Program-made: the position numbers and the translations under genes | Part shown: in pieces, positions 1 through 9,700 of the stretch | Layout: each line of letters opens with the position of its first letter | Numbering within the stretch: the first letter of the stretch is position 1 | Assembly (NCBI GenBank): GCA_023052935.1 | Contig: CM041294.1 | Coordinates: 97,099,616 to 97,163,615 of the forward strand | Length of the DNA: 64,000 bases | DNA from: Piezodorus guildinii | Taxonomy: Eukaryota > Arthropoda > Insecta > Hemiptera > Pentatomidae | Reading direction: 5' to 3' | Notes under the pieces: generated by a model | The model's input: only the letters and a program-made list of their open reading frames with translations | Database searches by the model: none | What the model was told of the DNA's origin: nothing

Positions 1-504
1 TTAATTATCAGGCCGATTTGCAAAAGAAATTCTTGGATATTTTTTTTAAAACACTTTATTTATTCCAGTATCGCGACGTTTCAGCCTCTAGGGCCATTTT
101 CAAGCTTCATGCATATCCATCTCAATTATCTTTTAATTTTACCGCTTTTCACCAGCGTCGTTATAATTTTTTTAAAATGTCATTTTTCAAAAAAAAAAAA
201 ACTTAACAGTTTTCAGCCGCCTTTTAGGTGTTCTCGTGCGCGACTGAATCAGACTGAACAGTCGCGCACGAGAACACCTAAAAGGCGGCTGAAAACTGTT
301 AAGTTTTTTTTTTTTTTGAAAAATGACATTTTAAAAAAATTATGACGACGCTGGTGAAAAGCGGTAAAATTAAAAGATAATTGAGATGGATATGCATGAA
401 GCTTGAAAATGGCCCTAGAGGCTGAAACGTCGCGATACTGGAATAAATAAAGTGTTTTTAAAAAAATATCCAAGAATTTCTTTTGCAAATCGGCCTGATA
501 ATTA
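1..504. repeat. Near-perfect 504-bp palindrome (foldback element)
   Basis: Bases 1-246 are repeated in reverse complement at 259-504 around a 12-base spacer (247-258). I see only a handful of differences, such as 13 versus 14 bases in one A/T run and one substitution near 49/459. The left arm may begin before the window. The spurious reading frames on each arm encode almost the same peptide, which confirms the match. Each arm contains a GGCCCTAGAGGCTGAAACGT block (arm 2 near 409-430) like that in other repeats here. Arm identity near 98-99% implies a recent origin or ongoing gene conversion. An inverted-duplication assembly artefact is also possible. Confidence 0.9.
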
Positions 505-659
505 ACGAACAAATATTAGAACAAAAGAACAATGACGACAATGATGAGAAAAAAAAAATTATTGTCATCTATTTGTGTTTTATTTGACCCAAAAAAACAC
601 ATAGTATTAAAAAAATTGTGAAAAAAGTTACTTTTAGTTAAAAAAAAAAATAATAATAA

Positions 660-1021
660 ATGAAGCGGGCGCCTGGAAAGTTACCAGAGAGCGTTTAGGC
701 CCGCTGAAGGATAAAAGAGATGTCCTTATGCTCTCTACTAAACACACGGATGAAATGACGAAAGTTATGACAAAACCAAGGATGATTGTCGATTATAACA
801 GTGGAAAATCGTCAATTGATACCTCAGACCAAATGTCGTCCTATTCCACAAGCTTACGGCGAACCTTAAGTGGCATCACAAAATTGCAACTGATCTTATT
901 TTTGGGGCGTTTCTATTAAATGAACTAATTATTTATAACAGCTTTAGGCGAGAAAAATGTCTATAACAAATTTTAAAGAAGAGGTTGTAAGGGCGCTTCT
1001 TAAAAAAGATCCTCTAGAGTG
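660..1021 (+). pseudogene. piggyBac transposase, C-terminal fragment
   Basis: Reads KDKRDVLMLSTKHTDEM then DYNSGKSSIDTSDQMSSYS, the conserved piggyBac block around the third catalytic aspartate and the DQM.sYS motif. After a one-base loss near 862 it continues in another frame as LKWHHKIATDLIFGAFLLNE. After a second slip in an A-run near 955 it reads MSITNFKEEVVRALLKK and stops at 1021. The N-terminal two thirds are absent, so it cannot encode an active transposase. A candidate terminal repeat next to TTAA lies at 3165-3183. Confidence 0.75.
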
Positions 1022-1334
1022 ACTCCGCTCCTTTATTATTCGACGATCTTTTCAGTCGCACAGATTTGATAAAAACTAGGGTTCTTTAATAAAGTTAGAA
1101 TATACTGTAATGGGTGCTATTTAAAATTTCAGGAAGCGAAATGTACAAAAAATAAAGTAAAAAAAGTTGCTATATATTGTAATTTTTTTAAAAAGTTATT
1201 TTGTTGAAGTATATTAGATTAATTCATAGGAAAGGTGTCAGATGACTGTTTTTTAAATTATTTAATGTAATTATTTGCTATGATTAATTGTTTAAAAATA
1301 AATTAATAACATTTTTTTTTATTTTACATGGGTA

Positions 1335-1335
1335 A

Positions 1336-1396
<61 letters not shown>
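1335..1396. repeat. (TA)n microsatellite followed by T-run
   Basis: About 30 TA units followed by a run of about 17 T. Frames through this tract are low-complexity and not genes. Confidence 0.95.
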
Positions 1397-1399
<3 letters not shown>

Positions 1400-1414
<15 letters not shown>

Positions 1415-1858
1415 AATATCATAAAAAAATGAGAGAAAAAGTACAACTCAAGTTCATTAAAATGTTTCTGGGACCCAACGCGGTCGGGTATCAAAAGAAA
1501 ATCAATTATGTAGTCTGGTCCTCTAGCCAAGATTTGTGGATGAGGAAAACCGATTGTGTAGCGGGCGTGGACACCTGCTGGGAGGCTTGTAGTGGTAGCT
1601 CATTAAAGTTGGTTTGGGTTTTGAGGCGTAAAACCAGATGGTCATCAACGCTTATAGTCATCAACGCCTGGTCATTAAAGTGTTAAGTACCTTCTTTTAA
1701 ATTTAAAAACGGAGGAAATCAATTTTCTAATTGGGGGGAGGTGCAAAACAAGTGGGACATATTTGTCTCAGTAGTATTTCATGGCTGAGTCATATTATCC
1801 CATTGGTATTTTCTGGACGCTAACTCTTTTGCCCCATTACTATTATTCTCTCAATAGG

Positions 1859-1889
<31 letters not shown>

Positions 1890-2089
1890 AAATTTATGAA
1901 AAAACTAAAATCTAATTGAAAAAAAATTCAAGCCTCAAAAAAGTATTAATGAAATGTAATAAGGCGCAAAACATTTTAACTTACCACAATACTAAATCAG
2001 CAGAAAAAACACAAAAGAAGTCCTGATTTTTTCCCCAACTATTTTGGTCAATAACAACGAAAAACATAAAATAAAACAACAGACTATAA
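1400..2089. other. Non-coding stretch, probably piggyBac interior or flank
   Basis: No gene recognised. There is an A-run at about 1859-1886. The motif AGTGGGACA occurs near 1750 and again near 3080 and 3131, close to the TTAA-linked end at 3183. It may be a subterminal repeat of the same piggyBac-type element. The weak frame at 1429-1686 has no recognisable product. Confidence 0.4.
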
Positions 2090-2091
2090 TA

Positions 2092-2990
2092 TTGGGTTGA
2101 TGCAAAATTAATGCAGGTTTCCTCTATTGCAATATCTTAATTCCAATTGTGTAAACAAAGCTAATCCTAACATTCATCATTATTATACCAAAACAAACCT
2201 TATCTAATACCCTCTCTTTCACCATGAATTTGTTTAGTAAAATCGTTTTGTTCAGTGTGTTCAAAGGTCTTGAATCGAAAATGTCAAAGTGCGATTTTCG
2301 TCAAATTTATTTTTACGAATTTAAATTAGGGCGCAGCGCTGCGCAAACGGCTCGTAATATTAATGAAGTGTGGGGTCAGGGGGCTATTAATGAGTGCACG
2401 GTGCAGCGTTGGTTCCAGAAGTTTCGCAGAGGAGATTTCGACCTCGAAGACAAGGAAGGTCGGGGCCGTCATCTTGCTCTGGACAACGACCAGCTGAGGT
2501 CAAAAGTGGAAGAAGACCCAACCAAAACCACACGAGAAATGGCGGCGGAACTCGGAACTCAAAAATTGCAACGTCTTTGCCCAGCATTGATGAATCGGAA
2601 GGGGCCGATCCTGCTCCACGATAACGCCAGACCACACGTTGCACAACCAACGCTTCGACGACTGCACGAGTTGGGCTACGAAGTTCTCCAACATCCGCCT
2701 TATTCACCTGACCTCTCTCCTACAGACTTCCACTTTTTCAGGCATCTGGACAACTTTTTGAGGGAGAAACATTTTCAAAACCAGGACGACATTGAAAATT
2801 CTTTTCGTGATTTCATTGAGTCCAGAGATTCGGATTTTTTTTCTGGTGGAATAAGAAAGCTTGTTGAACGTTGGCAAAAGTGCATTGATTCAGATGGAAA
2901 ATATTTTGATTAAATATATATGGTTAAAGTAAAGATATGGCGTATTTACAATACCTACTAAAAACCTGCATTAATTTTGCATCAACCCAA
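2092..2990 (+). mobile_element. Mariner (Hsmar1/cecropia-like) with internal deletion
   Basis: The terminal inverted repeats begin TTGGGTTGATGCAAAATTAA at 2092 and end as the complement at 2990, about 28 bp each. The element is flanked on both sides by TA (2090-2091 and 2991-2992), the mariner target duplication. Length is 899 bp against about 1.28 kb for full-length relatives, so close to 390 bp is missing internally. The intact ends mean it could in principle be moved in trans by a related transposase. Confidence 0.93.
2281..2913 (+). pseudogene. Mariner transposase, in-frame internal deletion
   Basis: The frame stays open for 210 codons from ATG 2281. The N-terminal helix-turn-helix DNA-binding region (residues 1-85) is present: FEFKLGRSAAQTARNIN-type start, then VQRWFQKFRRGD and DNDQLRSKVEEDP. 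It jumps directly from AELGT to QKLQRLCPALMNRKGP. The retained C-terminal part has HDNARPH (second catalytic Asp) and PPYSPDLSPTD (third Asp), 34 residues apart as in DD34D mariners. The first catalytic Asp lies in the roughly 130 missing residues, so the protein cannot catalyse transposition. It might still bind the terminal repeats. The upstream in-frame ATG at 2224 is less likely, since family members start at MSK-type residues. Confidence 0.88.
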
Positions 2991-3164
2991 TAGATAAAAT
3001 GTACTAACTCCTGTAGTGACTGTGTACAGACCACCTAGCAGTGTCAGCCGGTACTAGAGGTCCCTGGTAACAAGAATACTAGTGGGACAGGCATGTACAT
3101 GTTTTCAATGGGGAAAAAACTGTTTGGTACTTCATGGACACCCAGTGGGACATATAATAAACCA

Positions 3165-3183
3165 AAGGTAGTCAAAGGGTTAA
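3165..3183. repeat. Candidate piggyBac terminal repeat with TTAA
   Basis: GGTAGTCAAAGGG is followed by TTAA (3180-3183). In reverse complement this reads TTAA-CCCTTTGACTACC, which fits the piggyBac rule of a CCC-starting end at a TTAA target. If it belongs to the transposase remnant at 660-1021, the mariner at 2092 is nested in that element. No matching left end was found. Confidence 0.5.
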
Positions 3184-3375
3184 AAAAAGGGACACAAATA
3201 TGCCTTTATCAACACTAACCTTAAATAGTTATACCAGAACAGCCAAAGGGCGCATGTGGGATTATTGTTAAGGGAGGAACATGTAGTTGGAGGATATAAG
3301 ATATTTCTTCTGAATATAGTTTATATAAAAACAAGTAGACCCACCCCTGCTACGCACGGATGCAATATGAATTTA

Positions 3376-3680
3376 TAAAGAATCTGGTGCGCTCAACACA
3401 CGACTTTCACTTACCTCCGTTGTTATAATCTAAATTATAAGTTAAGAATTTTTAATTACATTGAGTGATGGAATGATTTGAGTGATTTATAGTGATGGAA
3501 ATAAATTGTCAAAGAATTAATTACATTGAGTTTCAACAGAAACATGTGTTTTATTGAATAATCAATTATATTATTATCTAAGAGAATCAGTTAGTTTTAT
3601 CGGCTTTTCATCACTATCCATTAAACATTTACAATTTCGGGTATACGATGATATTATTTCTTCACAATGGGACTTTTTAA
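3376..3680 (-). repeat. Repeat family A, partial copy 1
   Basis: The end block TCTGGTGCGC...ACTTTCACTTACCTCCGTTG (3382-3421) is followed by the shared ACATGTGTTTTATT...GAGAATCAGTTAGTT segment. The same order occurs at 20773-22850. It lacks the other end and is interrupted downstream by a SINE. Family A looks like a non-autonomous DNA element with imperfect inverted ACTTTCACTTAC / GTAAGTGAAAGT ends, and it carries no coding capacity. Confidence 0.75.
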
Positions 3681-3704
3681 TGGGTGTAAAAAATCCTTAG
3701 TTTT

Positions 3705-3890
3705 GCCGTCCTTCAGAGGGGACGTTAAAAGGTGGTCCCGAGCCTGTGCGATGTCAGGTACTCGTTAAAGATCCCTATCCTAATAAAATCTGGATAGGCA
3801 AAATATAGGACTCCCACTGTAGCATCGTCCGATTAGCCATAGTAGCATAAAAGTGAAGTTAAACGAATAAACAACAACCTTATGTTTTGA
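3705..3890 (+). repeat. SINE with (AAC)n tail, copy 1
   Basis: GACGTTAAAAGGTGGTCCCG near 3720, then ACTCGTTAAAGATCCCTATC, GGATAGGCAAAAT and GATTAGCCA blocks, ending in an AACAACAACC tail. A second copy at 36530-36725 matches over the full length. The tail and the ACGTTAAA...GGTCC core are of a type seen in RTE-mobilised SINEs (inference). Confidence 0.7.
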
Positions 3891-3984
3891 ATAGTTTTCT
3901 AAAAAAAATATAAACAGTTTAAGTTGAACCGATAGGATGAAGATAGTTCAGTTAACCAAGGCAAGGGTAGAAACTCTCAGTAGG

Positions 3985-4260
3985 GATGGATAGATACAAG
4001 AATTTCTTGTATCAGATACATTTTTATTTAAGGAAAAATAAAATTATATATATATATATATATTGTCATATTTTATTTGTTAAAAGAAACATGAATAATG
4101 CGTCCCTATTTGGGTGCCAAATGTTATATTATATTTTTTAATGAAAAATGAATAATGCGTCCCTATTTGGGCGCCAAATGTAATTTTTAAAAGAAATAAT
4201 ATTTAATTTTTAAATGAAAAATGAATAGTAATTTTAGGGTTTTAAATTAATAACTCTTGA
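3985..4260. repeat. Short tandem duplication with PBS-like GGCGCC motif
   Basis: The unit GAATAATGCGTCCCTATTTG plus GGYGCCAAATGT occurs twice (about 4090 and 4149), after a short (TA)n. In reverse complement the second copy contains TGGCGCCCAA, the start of a tRNA-Lys-type primer binding site of LTR elements. No LTR pair or coding region accompanies it, so this is suggestive only. A perfect hairpin TACAAGAATTTCTTGTA lies at about 3995-4012. Confidence 0.4.
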
Positions 4261-4529
4261 GTCTTGGCTAAGGTTAAAAACAAACTTATATTCTTAAAAA
4301 ATATATTAAAATAGAAAACTTAAATTAAAGACCCAAAAAACTAAATATTGAAAATAAATTTTTTTATAAATTATCTGATTAAGATGTCTTCAGTTGATTT
4401 TCCATTCCTCCTTTTCAATGATGTCTTCATAATTACTAGATTTGAATGTATTATTAGTGCACTAATAGATGGTTTGAACTCAAAATGATTTGATGGTTGG
4501 TGGCATTTTACTCCCATTAAAAAATCCTA

Positions 4530-4612
4530 GGGCCACCCGCAGGTTTGAACCCACAACCTTTGGCATAGAAAGCTGTTATGCTAGCTACTATGCTATGGGT
4601 GACCCTCAAAAC
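4530..4612 (-). repeat. tRNA-derived SINE head
   Basis: Read on the minus strand it has an A-box-like segment (AGCATAGTAGCTAGC) and a B box GGTTCAAACC (complement at 4542-4551), at spacing typical of a tRNA gene. The acceptor stem does not pair well, so it is a SINE head rather than a working tRNA. Confidence 0.65.
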
Positions 4613-5284
4613 ATAAGGTAAAAGTATTTAATCTATTAAACAATTGAGTGATTTCTTTCAGAACACCAACTAGTCTTGATTGGCCAAAGTTTGGAAAGGC
4701 ACTGTAAAAGCACCTAAAATAAAGGAGCTTTCACAGTACCTAGACAAAGGGTTACAAGATAGTAATCAAGTAACCCTTTGCCAAAACAAAGGTGTTGCTA
4801 CCTATTTTAAAATTTACTGATTAAGGATTAACTTTACTTTAGACCATCTGATCCATCCATCCCTGATTCTATTGGTAGTCCTAACTAATTTTTTTAACCT
4901 AAATGTAACACTTTTGCCACAGAATATTATTTTTATTGATTGAATTTTGTGATCAAAGAACGCATATAAAATAATCTGTAGCTAAAATGATAGGTCTGAA
5001 GGTCACCCTGAAAACGATAAGTGCAAATAATCAGTTTTATTCTAGATTAGGCTTAAGATGAGGGCAGGAACAACTATTATAGAACTTCAAGTAAAATGTA
5101 ATAACAAATTTCTTTCATTCTCTTTATCATTTATTATTTAAATAATATGAAGAGAAGAACCCATTTTGTTCATTATCACTTGGCAGTGATTATCAGAGGC
5201 AATATAAAGTCAATTTCTGTTTATAAAAAAAAGATAAAAAGAAAAAAAAAAAGATTCAGCAACTTGTTAATTGAAATATTTTAG

Positions 5285-6180
5285 CACTTTTACTTTCACT
5301 TACTTACAAATGAAAAATATAGTAAGGGAAAGTATTGAGATTATACAAATTTTCAAATTTGAGTTTTTCACCAAAAATACACGTTATAGCGTACCCTGAG
5401 TTCAAATGACCAAGTCCCGCAAAAAGGTCTGTGCGTGTGTATAAGTATGGTAAGTCGAGCGCAAAAAAGAAAAGTTGTATGAAACTGAAATTTCATATTA
5501 AAGACAACTATACGCCCGAGATGTCAAAGCAACTTTTTCAACAAAATCAGCTAACCAGAAGAGCCACTTTATACCATACAATATTCACCTTTTTACGATT
5601 TTCTCAAAAATGGCTCTAACAATTTTGATTAAACTCACTATATCAATGTAAAATTTAATGGGCTTTAATATCATATAGGTTTCATTCTGATTGAAATAGT
5701 CTGACAGGGCTTAAATGCTGATATAGTGTAAATTTTCTAACCCTAAAGTACCTTTAATTTTATATAATTCATAAAATTAGTCATATCAGAACATTGCTGA
5801 AAAACAGCTAAATATACAAATAAAATGAATTTGATAACCTAATAAAGGAGAAAAGAGGAAACATATTTTTTAATGAAAATTTTGGGTTTTTGAACATAAA
5901 AACAGTATTATAGATGTATAATAAACCGTTGGAAATCTACATATTTTAGAAAATATAGACACAAAATTGTAAACGTTAATAGAGAGTGGTGAAAAGCTGA
6001 TAAAACAAACTAATTGACGTAGGTAATAATATAACTTATTATTTAATAAAACACATGTTTCTAATAAAACTCAATTTAATGAATTTTATTAATTGTTTAA
6101 CAATCTATTTTCATCTCTAAATGTATTTATAAATTGATTTTAATGATGGAGGTAAGTGAAATTCGTGCGCACCAGATTAT
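5285..6180 (+). repeat. Repeat family A, long copy 2
   Basis: Starts ACTTTTACTTTCACTTAC, and has the internal landmark AAGTCCCGCAAAAAGGTCTG at about 5414. It ends GGAGGTAAGTGAAATTCGTG plus GCACCAGATT. About 0.9 kb, the longest copy in the window. The first 45 bp can fold back (ACTTTCACTTA with TAGTAAGGGAAAGT). The small frames inside (for example 5431-5619) have no recognisable product. Confidence 0.8.
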
Positions 6181-6456
6181 TTACATTATTTTCCAAATTT
6201 AAATTTCCCCCTTTTTTTTGATTTCCTAACTTATTATTCAATTGAAAATTCCTCTACAAAATATTCCTTTTGGTTTTCTTATCTTATCTTTTCTTCTAGC
6301 AAGAAAATATAAATCCTACTACTTCATCTACAAAAAAGTAATCATACAATTGGATACCCAATTCATTTCACTTACCCCAATTATAAGAAGTTATTATTAT
6401 AATTATAAGAAGTTATGTAGATTTGAGTAATAAAAATAATAATAAAAAAACAAACC

Positions 6457-6462
6457 TTTATT
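6457..6462 (-). promoter_or_regulatory. Poly(A) signal of HMGCL
   Basis: AATAAA on the minus strand, about 65 nt downstream of the HMGCL stop codon. Confidence 0.7.
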
Positions 6463-6527
6463 TACAAATATAAAAAAATAAATATTCAACATCACAGTAA
6501 AATGGTTATAAGATAAAAAAGATGGAC

Positions 6528-6758
6528 TTATAGACGATCGCCGATGGCCCTGCCGACTTTGGAGTTTGTGGGCTTGTTGAGGGCTAACGTGATGAAGTCA
6601 GCCGCCGCGATGAGCCTCTTCAGGTCGATCCCCGTCTTGATGCCCATCCCGTGCAGCATGTACACCAGGTCCTCTGTCGCTACGTTACCTGACGCTCCTC
6701 TGGCGTAGGGGCAGCCTCCCAGGCCAGCCACTGAAGAGTCCACTGTGCTCACCCCCAT
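6528..6758 (-). CDS. HMGCL: HMGCL exon 6 (signature Cys and C-terminus)
   Basis: CCGCAG acceptor, then [20 protein letters not shown] and [20 protein letters not shown], ending GRAIGDRL and TAA at 6528-6530. The exon is GC-rich against its AT-rich surroundings. Confidence 0.95.
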   Translation of the reverse strand: MGVSTVDSSVAGLGGCPYARGASGNVATEDLVYMLHGMGIKTGIDLKRLIAAADFITLALNKPTNSKVGRAIGDRL

Positions 6759-9700
6759 CTGCGGAAAAAAGGGAAACTGCTTAATCATCATATATAGTGG
6801 CAATGAACATAATTTTTTATTTATAATAATGAATCTTTGTGATGGACTTTTTGAAGTTATTGGGAAAAATCTTTGCTACTGTCGTGGTCATATAAATTGC
6901 ATCACCTATGCCTTAATTTTTTATAGTAATGAATTTGATCTAATCAAAGCTTAATAAAATAAAGAGAAAAAAAATAACATTTCTTAGTTCTTGATTAGTA
7001 GTTTTAATTAATACCAGGATAAAATCTGCAATTAATGTAAAATATTAAGCGCTTTGCAATCAGAAACAATTAACTTTGTGAAATTAAATGAAGTAGAAGA
7101 ATCTTCACAGGAAATAGCAGACACAAATCAAAAGGAGTCTCTGTTTTGAAAATTAATATTATGTTTCACTTTTTGATGGCTAATTAGGTGAAAATATAAA
7201 AATAAGTCACTTTAATGAACTAAAAAAAGATTTAACACAATTTAAAATTGTAGTCAATAAGAAATAGAAAAAATGCACTTCTACTTGAAATTTAAATAAG
7301 AAAACTGTTTTTAAGGTCCATACACACACAATTTTTATGGTTAGATCACCACATAACAACAATGCACACACTCTGCAGCTAATTGGTTGGTTACCTCAGT
7401 GTTGCAGGTAAAAATTAAATTCTTAATTACAACTAAATAATTAAAAAAACTTCTGTGGGTTGTGTAACAGTGAAACCATTACAACTTCAAAATAAAGTTT
7501 AAATTTCTATATTTTTTTCATTGATTTTTAAGTGCTTTTCTTTAATTTTGAATATATAATATATTTTTGGGGGTAATCAGCATTTTTTAAAAACATGTGT
7601 TAATGTTCAATTTTGGAGGAATTATTGTAGTGAGTTGATATCAACGTCTAGGTGTTAGGTATGATAATTAATGAAAATATTAAAACACCAAAGATTGAAA
7701 CAACATTAGACAAGACACTGGCTTATATCTCTGTTCTCAACTGGATTAGGACTAGGTTTATTTAATTTAATTTAATCAGTTTAGTTCAAGTAGCTTACTT
7801 TTCCTAACATGGTTCTGAAGATGGCTGAAATACTCCATCGTAACTGATTGCTGATTAATGTTTTTTAATTTTAATAAAAAGTTTTTTGGAAGAAAAAAAA
7901 AATTAGTCCAATTCTTTTCTACTTCAGACATAATTTTTTTTTTTTTCTTCTGACGATTGCTTGGTTCATCTTACTTTGCTGACCTCAATGACTGGTCTTC
8001 ATTTAAATAACATGTTAATTGCCTAAACCAGTAGTTCCCCAGGGGTCTGCAAGGTGTTAGTGGAAAATAATAGTAATTATCTTAACATAAAATATTTGTG
8101 AAGCCTTGGCTTTTAATAAGAACCACACACTCTATACAAACAAATTTAAAATTTTAAGTGATACGATTGCTTGTGTTTTCTCACGAAGGCCTGCTACTGC
8201 ACAATCACAACCTTAAAATTGGTCATTTTTTAACATTTCTAAAATAATGAGCTTAAAGAACAGATGTATTGCATAAGATAACGAACAATATTTAATAAGG
8301 ATGGGAACTTATATAAGGACCTGACTTAGCAGAGGCTCTGGACCACCATTTTATGTTCACTATAAAGGACATCATAATGAAGGACTTTTTATTCCTTTGA
8401 AAAATCTAGGACCATCTGCTAGGCTTAACAGTAACTTTTAATTATTTAATTTTTTGCAGATTAAAGTAAACTCCTAGTTCTTTTTTCTTCATTTCTATTT
8501 CCCTTATTAGGCAACTTCTATAATACTGAGTGTCGGTAGAGGTATTTCACTGGCAATGTACCTGATACGGTCCAATAAAAATCTAAATATATATAAAATA
8601 TTTAGGATTTGGAGGTCCTTGCTATTAAAATTATTGAATAAAGAGATCCACAAAAAATGTTTGTTGCAAACCACTGGCCTGAACTACAATATTAAACTAA
8701 AATTATAATTTAAAAATAAAAAACCATTATGTAATAATTAGCAGTGGACTAGGTAGTCAAACAATATACACAGGAATTATGATGTCCTGTTTATATAACT
8801 ATTCTTAATAAAATTTAGCAATAATATATGATTGCTTTCTTAAATTAAGAGATTTTAAGACAATCATTGATTTTGACCAAATAGAAGATATATAAAAAAA
8901 CTACGTATAATCAAAGTGTCTACTCGATAAAATAAACAAATGACGTAGTTCGAGGATTAATCACTCTATTCTTAGAGCCATAACGCAAGCAGTTCTCTTA
9001 TCAGTGAAGGGTGTGTTGTTTGTTCCCACCAATCAAAAAAGATATCAGCAATAGTTGCTATCAACGATAATCATTATCAATGGTAGTCGCTATCAACGAT
9101 GTCTTATACAATTTCATTGATAACAATGACCGCTTATCAATTAAATCAGTGCTCAAATCAGAAAGTTATAGATATATTCAAAATTAATTAAAAACTCATT
9201 CAGCCAATATAACATTACTTTATTAGCAAATAAACAATATTGATTTATTAATTATCTCACATAGTTAGAACTTTCATTATATGTTAGCTATTGAAATACC
9301 TGAACATCATTATAATTTATAAGTCATAAATTAATGGAGAATTCAAAGAAGATTTATTAATTAAAAAATGTACGTCAATATTAAAAGTAAAAAGGAAGAC
9401 CTGAAGGTTATCTGTGAAATGGAATGCTGATATGTTTTGTAACAATACATCTATAATAAATAACTTTCCTTATTTGAAAAACTTAATCTTTAAATTTAAA
9501 TAGTCACTGAAAAACCTTTATTATAAATATATATGATGTACAATACAAGCCAATCAAAATTGGTTAGCTATCTTCGATTAAATTGTTAATCTTTATATTA
9601 TTATGACTAATTCTTTATAACTTAATATATATGTTGATAATGGAAATATTGATAATCAATAAATATACATTGTTAAGTGGAAATAGAATCCTTGAAATGT

